Positions 7,775-15,013 of a stretch of DNA of 24,217 nt are shown here, one piece after another. The stretch comes from DASUFE01 sp036274675 (GTDB lineage Bacteria > Pseudomonadota > Gammaproteobacteria > HTCC5015): contig DASUFE010000056.1 of assembly GCA_036274675.1 (NCBI GenBank), forward strand, positions 1 through 24,217, given 5' to 3'. The first letter of the stretch is position 1; each line of letters starts with the position of its first letter. A program made the position numbers and the translations under genes. The notes under the pieces were generated by a model. It did not search any database. It was given only the letters and a program-made list of their open reading frames with translations, and had not been told where the DNA came from.

Positions 7775-8553
7775 ATTTCATCTACTCGGGAATCCTGCGC
7801 GAGCCTATGGCCGTATTGACTGCGCTGTCGATGCCGCCGCAGCATGCTATACAGAAATCCGCCGCTGGCAGCCGCCGCCAGGTGTTTGAGCGAATGTCCG
7901 GACACCCACTGCCGGGTCAGGTCGTAAATCGGAGAGTCCAGCGCCTCGCAGATTTTTGCCAGCACATAAGCGAGGAAAGCGGCGTAGATGCCGCCGCGTT
8001 CAAGTTCGCGGAATCCGTGAAATTTCATCAGAAACGCGATGCACAACAATGGCGCGAACTGCACCCAGGCGTAAAACCTCAGGTCCCCGCTGCAGCGCCA
8101 CCAGATCACGCTCGACAGGCCCAGCGCCAGCAGCGGCGGCAGCAGGTGACGCTCGCATCCGGGGAAAACCGTGTCGTTCAGAATCGCGCTGAATACGCTC
8201 ATAAAGGCCAGTGTCATCGGTAGTCTGTCCCAGACCAGCGTCGCATCGGCCGGCGCCCGGTGATAATAGCTCGAACCCAGCGCCACCAATGAGAAAGCAA
8301 TGAAGAAACACAGCCATGACAGCGGCGCGGTCGACGGCGGGCGGGACAGGCATAAGCCCAAGCCCGCCAGGCCTGTCAGCAGGAAGGGCAGATTGCTCAG
8401 AATGTTCAGGAGGTTCGGAATGCCGAGCAGAATTCGCTGGTCCGCGAAGTCGTGATAAACCTGGGATTGAGGCAGCGGCGGGGCGAGAGCCAGGATCAGG
8501 GCCGGCGCCAGCAGCAACACGCCGATCCAGACGAGTTGCCAGCCACGCTGCAT
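7771..8553 (-). CDS. Ceramidase-like (CREST superfamily) integral membrane protein
   Basis: A 260-aa protein with about seven hydrophobic segments. Family marks are GSSYYHRAPAD with LVWDRLPMTLAFMS in the first half and HSLKHLAAA near the C-terminus (about residues 223-231). The spaced His/Asp residues resemble the metal-binding set of alkaline ceramidases and other CREST hydrolases. Bacterial members are mostly uncharacterised, so ceramide need not be the substrate. It is the third gene of a minus-strand run cysI, DUF934, this gene (gaps 9 and 23 nt) and so is probably expressed with sulfite reduction. Tail-to-tail overlap with cysB leaves no room for a terminator. Confidence 0.75.
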   Translation of the reverse strand: MQRGWQLVWIGVLLLAPALILALAPPLPQSQVYHDFADQRILLGIPNLLNILSNLPFLLTGLAGLGLCLSRPPSTAPLSWLCFFIAFSLVALGSSYYHRAPADATLVWDRLPMTLAFMSVFSAILNDTVFPGCERHLLPPLLALGLSSVIWWRCSGDLRFYAWVQFAPLLCIAFLMKFHGFRELERGGIYAAFLAYVLAKICEALDSPIYDLTRQWVSGHSLKHLAAAASGGFLYSMLRRHRQRSQYGHRLAQDSRVDEI

Positions 8554-8576
8554 ATTTGTGTTATTTTCGGGGAGGC

Positions 8577-9068
8577 TCAGGAAGCCCAGGAGAAAGGCGT
8601 TTCTTCCCCATCCGCCGCCGGTTGATAGCGCACGCTGAAGTCGTTGAAGGCGCTCAGTGCGTCTTCCAGGTCACGGCCGGCGTCCAGTTCGAAGGCATTG
8701 ATGCCGCAGCGCCACATGGGAAGTAACTGGTCGCGCAGTACGTTGCCGATTGCGCGGATTTCATGTGGGAAGCGGTAACGTTCGCGCAGCAGGCGGGCAT
8801 AGGAATAGCCGCGGCCGTCCTTGAACTGCGGAAACTCGATCGCGACCAGGCTGAAATGCTGCAGGTCGTCCTTGATTTCCTCGGCGGCAACGCCGTTGCC
8901 GATGATGACCCCGAGCCTGGCCTTGCGGGCGAGCAGTGCGGCGCGGTCCAGCTGCCAGCGTTTATGGCTGACGAAGATATCACCGGCTGCCGGCAAGGCC
9001 GCATCGTCGGCGATGCGTTGCCAGTGATCCTCGATGATGCCGCGGTCTTTTATGATGCGTTTGCTCAT
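8577..9068 (-). CDS. DUF934 protein, sulfite-reduction accessory
   Basis: A 163-aa cytosolic protein of the DUF934 family, recognised by FPQFKDGRGYSYARLLRERY and IRAIGNVLRDQLLPMWRCGINAFEL near the middle. DUF934 genes commonly sit directly behind a siroheme nitrite/sulfite reductase gene and are annotated as putative oxidoreductases in sulfite reduction; the biochemical role is unsettled. Here it starts 9 nt after the cysI stop. No separate flavoprotein subunit (CysJ) is encoded in the window, which fits the idea that DUF934 helps this reductase type, perhaps in electron delivery or assembly. Confidence 0.88.
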   Translation of the reverse strand: MSKRIIKDRGIIEDHWQRIADDAALPAAGDIFVSHKRWQLDRAALLARKARLGVIIGNGVAAEEIKDDLQHFSLVAIEFPQFKDGRGYSYARLLRERYRFPHEIRAIGNVLRDQLLPMWRCGINAFELDAGRDLEDALSAFNDFSVRYQPAADGEETPFSWAS

Positions 9069-9077
9069 GCCGATGCC

Positions 9078-10760
9078 TCAGGCGTTCGCCGCCGCTTTGA
9101 CTTCCGCGCCGTAAACCGCGTGCTTGAAGGGTTCGATGCCGATCCGCCGGTAGGTATCGATGAAGCGCTCACCGTCCTCCCGCTGCGCGGTATAGACGTT
9201 GAGGATTTTTTCCAGCGTGTTGGCGACTTCTGACTTATCGATCGCAGGCCCGATAATCTTCGCTATCGAAGCATCCTCGGCCGCGGAGCCGCCGAGCTGG
9301 ATCTGATAGACCTCCTCGCCCTTCTTGTCCACGCCCAGGATGCCGATATGGCCGACGTGGTGGTGGCCGCAGGCGTTGATGCAGCCGGACATCTTGAGTT
9401 TGATTTCGCCAAGGTCGTAGAGATAGTCGAGGTCGTTGAATTTCGCGTTGATCTGCTTGGCGATGCTGATCGAACTCGCGTTCGCGAGCGCGCAGAAATC
9501 CAGGCCCGGGCAGCAGATCATATCGTTCAACGTGCCGATATTGGCGGTGGCGAGGTTGAGCTTCTCCAGCGCCTGATAGAGCGCGTGCACATCGGCTTGT
9601 TTGACGTCGGCCAGGATCAGGTTCTGTTCGTGCGTCACCCGGATCTGCCCGAAACTGTAGCGGTCGGCGAGGTCCGCGACGGCGTCCATTTGTTCGCTGG
9701 TCGCGTCGCCGGGCGGAATGCCCGGAGCCTTCAAGCAGACGAACACGCAGCGGTAGCCGGGGACCTTGTGATTCAAGGTGTTGTATTTGGCCCAGACCGC
9801 GAAGTCCTTGTCGGCCTTGAGCTGTTGCGGGTAGCTCGCGTCTGTCGCCGCCGATTCGTCATAGGTGTGAGGGATGAAGAATTTTCGGAAGTATTCCAGC
9901 TTCTTCTCATCCAGCGTCAGCCGGCCCTCGTCGCGGATGTATTCCCATTCCTGCTCCACCATCTGCCGGAATTTTTCGATGCCGACCGCGGTGACCAGGA
10001 TCTTGATGCGGGATTTGTAGATGTTGTCGCGGCGGCCATACTGGTTGTAGACGCGCAGGATGGCTTCCAGGTACGACAGCAGGTGTTTTTTCTCGATGAA
10101 TTCACGCACCACGGGGGCGAGGTAGGGTGTGCGGCCGAGGCCGCCTCCCGCCAGGATCTTGAAGCCGGTTTCGCCGCCGGCGTTCTTCACGATATAAACG
10201 CCGATATCGTGAATCTTGATGGCTGCGCGGTCGTTCTGCTCGGCACCGCTGACAGCGATCTTGAATTTGCGGGGCAGATAGATGAATTCCGGATGGAAAG
10301 TGGACCACTGGCGGATGATTTCGCAATAGGGCCGCGGGTCCTCGATCTCGTCCGGGGTTACGCCGGCCAGGTGGTCGGAGGTGACGTTGCGTATGCAGTT
10401 GCCGCTGGTCTGAATAGCGTGCATCTCGACGCTCGCCAGGTGAGCGAGGATATCGGGCACTTGTTCGAGCTTCGGCCAGTTGTACTGGATATTCTGCCGG
10501 GTGGTGAAATGACCGTAATTCCTGTCATAGGTGCGCGCGATATAGGCCAGCTTACGCAGCTGAGTGGAGGACAGGAGCCCGTAGGGAACGGCCACGCGCA
10601 GCATGGGCGCGAAGCGCTGTATGTAAAGTCCGTTCATGAGGCGGAGGGCGCGGAATTCATCTTCGCCCAGCGTTCCGGCGAGGAAACGGCGGGTCTGATC
10701 GCGGAACTGCTCGACCCGCTCGTTGACGATTTTCCGGTCTATATCGTTGTATTTGTACAT
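9078..10760 (-). CDS. cysI: Sulfite (nitrite/sulfite) reductase hemoprotein
   Basis: A 560-aa siroheme/[4Fe-4S] reductase that reduces sulfite to sulfide by six electrons. Repeated half domains are visible: GHFTTRQNIQYNW (residues 83-95) with TSGNCIRNVTSD (118-129) in the first, and IRVTHEQNLILADV in the second. Cluster and siroheme ligands are Cys417/Cys423 (CPGLDFC) and Cys460/Cys464 (SGCINACGHHH), i.e. Cx5C and Cx3C. The context (cysH, cysG, cysB, DUF934) argues for sulfite rather than nitrite as substrate. It leads the operon cysI-DUF934-ceramidase-like gene; the 158-bp upstream gap should hold its promoter. Confidence 0.94.
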   Translation of the reverse strand: MYKYNDIDRKIVNERVEQFRDQTRRFLAGTLGEDEFRALRLMNGLYIQRFAPMLRVAVPYGLLSSTQLRKLAYIARTYDRNYGHFTTRQNIQYNWPKLEQVPDILAHLASVEMHAIQTSGNCIRNVTSDHLAGVTPDEIEDPRPYCEIIRQWSTFHPEFIYLPRKFKIAVSGAEQNDRAAIKIHDIGVYIVKNAGGETGFKILAGGGLGRTPYLAPVVREFIEKKHLLSYLEAILRVYNQYGRRDNIYKSRIKILVTAVGIEKFRQMVEQEWEYIRDEGRLTLDEKKLEYFRKFFIPHTYDESAATDASYPQQLKADKDFAVWAKYNTLNHKVPGYRCVFVCLKAPGIPPGDATSEQMDAVADLADRYSFGQIRVTHEQNLILADVKQADVHALYQALEKLNLATANIGTLNDMICCPGLDFCALANASSISIAKQINAKFNDLDYLYDLGEIKLKMSGCINACGHHHVGHIGILGVDKKGEEVYQIQLGGSAAEDASIAKIIGPAIDKSEVANTLEKILNVYTAQREDGERFIDTYRRIGIEPFKHAVYGAEVKAAANA

Positions 10761-10883
10761 GTATCTTTTGACTACACCCAGGGTAACGCGGCTGCATATC
10801 TTAAGGCCATGCGGATTCGCGGTACAGTACCATTATTGCCTGAGGTTCAAACCAAAAGGCATAAACCAGACGCTATATTAAGG

Positions 10884-10906
10884 AGGCCGCGGTCCGGCCG
10901 CGTCCT
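10884..10906 (-). other. GC-rich hairpin after the DUF481-like gene
   Basis: AGGNCGCGG and CCGCGNCCT arms around a 5-nt loop form a strong stem (one mismatch) starting 12 nt beyond the stop of the minus-strand gene at 10919. In the minus direction it is followed by CTCCTTAATATAG, not a proper U-run, so it is a weak or Rho-type 3' structure rather than a canonical terminator. It could protect or end the upstream transcript before cysI. Confidence 0.4.
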
Positions 10907-10918
10907 GGAGGGGTATGC

Positions 10919-11542
10919 CTAGAACGCCCAGTTCAGGGTAAACGAGGCACGGTGCCGCACTTCAAGGGGATCGGCGGACGGATTTCTGGATTTTTTCCGG
11001 GCGGCCGAGGTTAATTCCAGGTCGAGCCTTGGATTGACCGCATAACTCCAGGTGGTCATGGACTCCGAAGTCGTGCTGCTCCTTTCCGTTTCGATTACCA
11101 GGTCATGGCGCAATGACAAGGGACCGTTCCCTGCTTGTATGGTGAGCCTCAAGCCCAGGCGAGCGATAGGATCCTGCGCGGGAGAAGTGTCTCGTAGTTG
11201 GATGATCCTTTGTCCGACACCCAGGTTCACATCAAGACGGAGGTTTTCACGGTTGAGGAGATGCCGGCCGAAACCCGCAGTGACCGCGGACTCGTACCCG
11301 CCCAGATCCGTCTGCTCATGACGCAAGGCGGAAAATGCAAAGATATCGGAGCCGAGATCATAATGTGTTTCGGCATCCGATATGTTTTCGGGAAGAAAAG
11401 TATTGGTAAAAGCGCGGGATGGTTGCCCGATAGTCGTAATATCCGGTACAAACAGCGGCTGAGTGTGTCCGGGACCGGGAAGTATGCAGACGATTAACAG
11501 GAGACCAATGCAGATATGGCGCGGGAAATACTTGAAAGGCAT
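10919..11542 (-). CDS. Putative outer-membrane beta-barrel protein, DUF481 (YdiY)-like
   Basis: About 207 aa from the ATG at 11542. A GTG at 11572 would add ten residues, but the ATG puts a signal peptide right at the N-terminus (FKYFPRHICIGLLLIVCIL, likely cleavage near GHT|QP). The mature part shows alternating polar/hydrophobic strands, blocks resembling DUF481 proteins (TAGFGRHLLNRENLRLDVN, LGVGQR) and a final aromatic strand ending in Phe (FTLNWAF), typical of outer-membrane insertion. The function is unknown; YdiY-type proteins are described as salt-induced. It is shorter than the usual ~250 aa. It stands alone between cysI (same strand) and dinB (divergent). Confidence 0.6.
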   Translation of the reverse strand: MPFKYFPRHICIGLLLIVCILPGPGHTQPLFVPDITTIGQPSRAFTNTFLPENISDAETHYDLGSDIFAFSALRHEQTDLGGYESAVTAGFGRHLLNRENLRLDVNLGVGQRIIQLRDTSPAQDPIARLGLRLTIQAGNGPLSLRHDLVIETERSSTTSESMTTWSYAVNPRLDLELTSAARKKSRNPSADPLEVRHRASFTLNWAF

Positions 11543-11660
11543 AGAATGAAAAACCTGAAAGCGTAAAGGCACGCAATGATAACAATCCTGTTCTGGTTTT
11601 GCATGAGCGTATTATCGCGTCTCCCGAATGATGGCGATATCTGTGCCTGATATGCGCGAC

Positions 11661-12731
11661 ATGCGCAAAATCATTCACGTCGACATGGATGCTTTCTACG
11701 CGTCCGTCGAGCAGCGTGATCATGCGGAATACCGCGGTAAACCCGTCATCGTCGGCGGGCCGCCGGCCAGCCGCGGAGTAGTTGCGGCCTGCAGTTATGA
11801 GGCCCGCCGGTACGGCGTGCATTCGGCCATGCCTTCGGCGCAGGCTCATCGCCTTTGCCCGCAGGCGATCTTTGTGAGGCCGCGGTTCGAGGTTTACCGC
11901 CGCGTCTCTCTGGAGGTACAGGAAGTGTTCCGGGAGTTCACCGGAATCTATGAACCGCTGTCGCTGGACGAAGCTTTTCTGGACGTCACCGGTAACACCC
12001 GTTGGGGAGGCTCGGCGACCCTGATCGCGCGCGAGATCAAGACCCGCATTCGTCTGCGTACGGGCCTGACGGCCTCCGCCGGCGTTTCCTATAACAAGTT
12101 CCTGGCCAAGATCGCATCCGGCATGAACAAGCCGGACGGCTTGTTTGTCATCACGCCGGAGCAGGGCGAAGCTTTCATCGCGCAGCTGCCGGTCGGAAAA
12201 TTTTTCGGCGTCGGCAAGGCGACCGAGGAACGCATGCACAAGCTGGGGATTTTCACCGGTGAAGATTTGCGACTCAGATCCGAGGAGGACCTGGTGCGGC
12301 ATTTCGGCAAGACCGGGCGTTTCTTCTACGGCATCGCCCGCGGCGTTGACGAGCGCCCTGTAATCGCCGAGCGGGAACGCAAGAGCCTTAGCAAGGAAAC
12401 AACTTTCGAGGAAGACCTGCGTGATCCGGCGCCGATGCTGGCGTGCTTGCTTGAATTGTCAGCCGAGGTTGCAGGGGTTCTTCGGAAAGAAGGGTTGAAG
12501 GCGCGGACGATGTTTATCAAAGTGAAATATGCCGACTTCAAGCAGGTCACGCGCAGCGTGACCCTGGAAAACCCCATGTCGGAATTTTCAGATATGCAGG
12601 AAGAGATCAAAGGCTTGCTTCAAAAAACCGATATCAAAAAGAAGCCGGTTCGGCTGCTTGGCTTCGGCGTATCCGGCTTCGTGAATGAAGCGATGGAACA
12701 TACTAAGTCGCAGGCGAATTTATTTGAATAA
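11661..12731 (+). CDS. dinB: DNA polymerase IV (Y-family translesion polymerase)
   Basis: An error-prone DNA polymerase that extends past lesions. From the ATG at 11661 the protein is 356 aa and begins MRKIIHVDMDAFYASVE. With this start the catalytic residues fall at Asp8, Asp103 and Glu104 (PLSLDEAFLDV), exactly the E. coli numbering, so the in-frame ATGs at 11628/11631/11652 are less likely. YEARRYGVHSAMPS (finger domain), SAGVSYNKFLAKIASGMNKP and the little-finger domain are intact. The C-terminus QANLFE is a canonical beta-clamp binding pentapeptide (QxxLF). No Shine-Dalgarno or CTGT-N8-ACAG LexA box is visible upstream. Confidence 0.95.
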   Translation: MRKIIHVDMDAFYASVEQRDHAEYRGKPVIVGGPPASRGVVAACSYEARRYGVHSAMPSAQAHRLCPQAIFVRPRFEVYRRVSLEVQEVFREFTGIYEPLSLDEAFLDVTGNTRWGGSATLIAREIKTRIRLRTGLTASAGVSYNKFLAKIASGMNKPDGLFVITPEQGEAFIAQLPVGKFFGVGKATEERMHKLGIFTGEDLRLRSEEDLVRHFGKTGRFFYGIARGVDERPVIAERERKSLSKETTFEEDLRDPAPMLACLLELSAEVAGVLRKEGLKARTMFIKVKYADFKQVTRSVTLENPMSEFSDMQEEIKGLLQKTDIKKKPVRLLGFGVSGFVNEAMEHTKSQANLFE

Positions 12732-12752
12732 GCGCAAAGAAAAAACGAAATT

Positions 12753-12788
12753 TTCTCTCGCAGAGACGCAGTGAACGCAGGGTAAAAT
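12753..12788 (+). repeat. Left terminal repeat of element A
   Basis: It reads TTCTCTCGCAGAGACGC, then AGTGAACGCAGGGTAAAAT. The right copy (13395-13425) is the reverse complement but lacks one CGCAGTGA-like unit in the middle. The same pattern forms the ends of element B. Confidence 0.75.
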
Positions 12789-12816
12789 CTAAGCTATCAA
12801 TATAGCTGGGATGCTC

Positions 12817-13331
12817 TCAGCATTTCGCCTCATCACTAATCGGGTTTAGCCAATCAAAGACTTGAAGTCGGAAATTTTCCAGGGTTTGGAGCACTAGGCC
12901 CAGTTTATCAGCGTCAGCTTCGAGCTTCCTGGGGAGTAATTCTTCTTCACCATCTTCACGAAATCCTTTGCTTGCACACAATGCGGACATTTTTCTGAGT
13001 AGGCCCTGAGAGCCTTCAGTATTGATCCATACGAAATATTTGGAGTGTACAAGTTGGTTCCGTCTTTCGGCTAATTCAAGAATGTTAACCATCAAAGCAT
13101 GAAATTCAGCCTTCACCGCCTTATTAGATTCGGGACAAGGTCAACGAATCAGGCGAACATAACATCAGTTGTTTTGACGCGTTTGCTAAACTCAAGCTCA
13201 TTTGCCAGGATACGTACAGCTTCATCATCGGCTTCTGCCATCAGAACTAACAATTCTGTAAGCGCTGATTCGATATGCTGAAACAGGAAAATGAAACGTC
13301 CAAATTGATGAAACGCGGTGGATTGATTTAT
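12817..13331 (-). pseudogene. HEPN-like protein gene, broken by a stop and a frameshift
   Basis: Two adjoining minus-strand reading frames look like one protein of about 170 aa. The N-terminal part (NQSTAFHQFGRFIFLFQHIE, then SALTELLVLMAEADDEAVRI) stops at a TGA (13149-13151). Reading through gives FVDLVP, and a one-base shift at the CCC of 13132-13134 continues as ESNKAVKAEFHALM and on to NPISDEAKC (stop at 12817). ERRNQLVHSKYFVW holds Arg-x4-His, the HEPN RNase-type motif. The likely start codon reads ATA at 13329-13331, where ATG would be expected; the longer open frame upstream merely translates the terminal repeat. I infer a decayed HEPN-fold gene carried by element A; sequencing error could mimic the indel but hardly all three lesions. 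Confidence 0.55.
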
Positions 13332-13394
13332 GCAAGACCCAACCAAGGGTTTACAAAATTTAGGTAATGTAACATGGGTGTCGGGCTGATAGCG

Positions 13395-13425
13395 CCTTAT
13401 TTTCTCTGCGTTCTCCGCGAGAGAA
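13395..13425 (-). repeat. Right terminal repeat of element A
   Basis: The reverse complement reads TTCTCTCGCGGAGAACGCAG then AGAAAATAAGG, matching the left end after omission of an 8-nt internal unit. It points inward like a transposon end. Confidence 0.75.
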
Positions 13426-13457
13426 GAATTCAAAATAAGCTCTGACAGCGTTGGTTC

Positions 13458-13916
13458 TCAGGGTTCTTCCACGATCCGGATGCGGAAGCGCCAGCCGATA
13501 AAGCCGAAGATGGCCAGCATCAGGCTCGCGCTCAGCACGAGCAGGATTGCGAGCAGCGTCAGTTTGATATTGCCGTAGAGCCCGGCGCGCTGCCGGCCGA
13601 TCTGTTCCAGTTTTTCCACCGCCTCGCGTGTCTGGCTCTCCAGAGCCAGCATGTCGGATTGCAATATCTCCAGTTGTTGCGGGCTATACTCGCCGCCGGC
13701 CGCCCGCTCTTCCGCTTCCAGGGCATGCCGTTGCTGGTGAAAGCTCTCCAAATCGAATTCCGCGAGTATTTGCTGGCGAAGGACGCCGGTTAGTTGAGGT
13801 TCGATCCGCTGCAGCAGGATCCAGGCCAGATAAAGCGTCGCGGCGGCTGCGAGTACGCCGGTCAGCATAAACAGTTTATGGATGGTCGGAGTTCTGAATA
13901 CTGACGGTTTTAGCAT
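13458..13916 (-). CDS. Unknown protein with two membrane helices and a coiled coil
   Basis: 152 aa, not recognised. A short basic N-terminus is followed by a first membrane helix (about residues 15-36), then ~75 charged, Gln/Glu-rich residues likely to form a coiled coil (FHQQRHALEAEERAA, QLEILQSDMLALESQ), a second helix (about 117-141) and a short basic tail FRIRIVEEP. This hairpin topology would put the coiled coil in the periplasm if both ends are cytoplasmic. The gene stands alone, facing dinB and divergent from the pirin gene. The start is the only Met near the first helix. No catalytic motif is visible; a structural or regulatory membrane role is a guess. Confidence 0.7.
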   Translation of the reverse strand: MLKPSVFRTPTIHKLFMLTGVLAAAATLYLAWILLQRIEPQLTGVLRQQILAEFDLESFHQQRHALEAEERAAGGEYSPQQLEILQSDMLALESQTREAVEKLEQIGRQRAGLYGNIKLTLLAILLVLSASLMLAIFGFIGWRFRIRIVEEP

Positions 13917-14010
13917 GCAGGCACCGGTCGCTGAAACAGTCTAGTCTATGTACGGAGGTCGGCTTGTCAATGATGTAGGCGGCCATGCTCGTTGCGTGGA
14001 TAATCGGGCA

Positions 14011-14038
14011 TTGAAAGGCGCGGCACAGCCGCTATTAT
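14011..14038 (+). promoter_or_regulatory. Sigma70-like promoter of the pirin gene
   Basis: TTGAAA (14011-14016), a 16-nt spacer and TATTAT (14033-14038) would start transcription about 20 nt before the ATG at 14066. GGAGG at 14053-14057 is the ribosome site. Confidence 0.55.
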
Positions 14039-14065
14039 CAGTTTTTCGCCCTGGAGGTATGGACA

Positions 14066-14764
14066 ATGATGCGGATACGTAGAAGTCAGGAGCGGGGCCA
14101 CGCAAATCACGGCTGGCTCGACAGCTATCATAGCTTCTCCTTCGCCGGTTATTACGATCCCGACTACATGGGTTTCGGCGACCTGCGCGTGATCAATGAA
14201 GACCGGGTGGAGGGCGGTGAAGGCTTCCCCACGCATGCGCATCAGGACATGGAAATCATTACCTATGTGTTGGAGGGAGCGCTCGCGCATCGCGACAGCA
14301 TGGGCAACAGTTCGGTCATTCGTGCAGGCGAAGTGCAGCGCATGAGCGCCGGCACCGGAGTGCGGCACAGTGAATACAATGCCGCGTCGGACCGGCAGGC
14401 GCATTTCCTGCAAATCTGGATTTATCCGGAAAGGGCGGGTCTCTCTCCGGGTTACGAGCAAAAAGCCTTCGGCGACGAAGAGAAGAGAAACCGCCTGCGG
14501 CTTCTGGTATCTCCGGACGGTCGGGAGGGTTCGTTACATATCAATCAGAGCGCCTTCCTGTACGGAACGGTGCTGGAGCCGGGGCATGGCCTCACGCACG
14601 AGTTTTCCACCGGCCGCAAGGGATATGTGCAAGTCGCGCGCGGCGCGGCCCGCGTCAATGGCGAGCTGCTCTCGGCCGGCGACGCAATGGCGATCAGCGT
14701 TGCCCCCGGCGTTTCCCTGCAGGCCGAGACCGAAGCCGAAATCCTCCTCTTCGATTTAGCTTAA
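14066..14764 (+). CDS. Pirin-family bicupin (YhaK/quercetinase-like)
   Basis: 232 aa with two cupin folds. The N-terminal cupin keeps the full metal set of pirins: His57 and His59 (PTHAHQDMEIITYVLEG), His101 and Glu103 (GTGVRHSEYN). Other family marks are GWLDSYHSFSFAGYYDP (about 16-32), MGFGDLRVINEDRV, GEVQRMSAG and FLQIWIYPE. Length equals E. coli YhaK/YhhW (about 231-233). Some bacterial pirins have quercetin 2,3-dioxygenase activity, others act as redox sensors; which applies here cannot be told. It is monocistronic, with a good promoter and ribosome site, and is followed directly by element B. Confidence 0.93.
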   Translation: MMRIRRSQERGHANHGWLDSYHSFSFAGYYDPDYMGFGDLRVINEDRVEGGEGFPTHAHQDMEIITYVLEGALAHRDSMGNSSVIRAGEVQRMSAGTGVRHSEYNAASDRQAHFLQIWIYPERAGLSPGYEQKAFGDEEKRNRLRLLVSPDGREGSLHINQSAFLYGTVLEPGHGLTHEFSTGRKGYVQVARGAARVNGELLSAGDAMAISVAPGVSLQAETEAEILLFDLA

Positions 14765-14773
14765 GAAAAAGAA

Positions 14774-14818
14774 TCCCTCTCGGAGGGACGCGGAGACGCA
14801 GGGAACGCTGGGATAAAG
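14774..14818 (+). repeat. Left terminal repeat of element B
   Basis: It reads TCCCTCTCGGAGGGACGCGG, AGACGCAGGGAACGCTGGG and ATAAAG. It shares the order CTCTCG, GAGACGC, GGAACGC, GGG(A)TAAA with the ends of element A. Confidence 0.7.
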
Positions 14819-14841
14819 AAATCAGAAAGGCAGGGCGGAAA

Positions 14842-14955
14842 ATGCAAAGAATACAAAAAAACATCAATGTAAATGAAGATAAGGGAACATTAAGATGTGG
14901 GAACAAAGGGTTGAAGTGTGTTTGGGTAGAAGAACCGAATTTTTACGATATGTAA
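14842..14955 (+). CDS. Possible 37-aa small open frame inside element B
   Basis: ATG at 14842 to TAA at 14953-14955 gives 37 residues (starts MQRIQKNINVNEDKG, includes RCGNKGLKCVWVEE). No family is recognised. GGGCGGA lies 4-10 nt upstream and could be a weak ribosome site. Low-complexity A/G-rich DNA makes chance open frames likely, and it may equally be a decayed remnant of an element cargo. Confidence 0.15.
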   Translation: MQRIQKNINVNEDKGTLRCGNKGLKCVWVEEPNFYDM

Positions 14956-15013
14956 AAACAAAAGTAACGGTAAGAAAAGGTCGTAAAGGAACAACAAGAA
15001 AAACAAAATAAAG

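Larger units (their letters stand above)
12753..13425. mobile_element. Element A: inverted-repeat-bounded insert carrying a broken HEPN-like gene
   Basis: About 673 bp lies between dinB (+) and a convergent minus-strand gene, bounded by inverted copies of one imperfect repeat with TTCTCTCGC at both outer ends. The interior is more AT-rich than the flanks and encodes only a disrupted gene. No transposase is present. No clear target duplication is seen (flanks ACGAAATT and GAATTCAA). A second element with the same ends lies at 14774-15050. Non-autonomous mobility is inferred from structure. Confidence 0.6.

Noticed and set aside
9348..10922. 524-codon plus-strand open frame opposite cysI
   Set aside because: It is the complement of a complete, motif-bearing siroheme reductase; its translation is low-complexity Val/Asp/Leu-rich and matches no family. 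It is a GC-driven antisense shadow.
11573..11660. LexA (SOS) box before dinB
   Set aside because: CTGTTCTGGTTTTGCA was considered, but the second half does not match ACAG and the spacing symmetry fails.
12753..13425. Classical insertion sequence
   Set aside because: No transposase frame, no visible target duplication and long GC-rich imperfect ends; only a non-autonomous element can be supported.
13149..13433. Stand-alone 94-aa protein starting at 13433
   Set aside because: It would use a TTG start, and its first ~15 residues only translate the terminal repeat of element A; the rest is better read as the N-terminal part of the broken HEPN-like gene.
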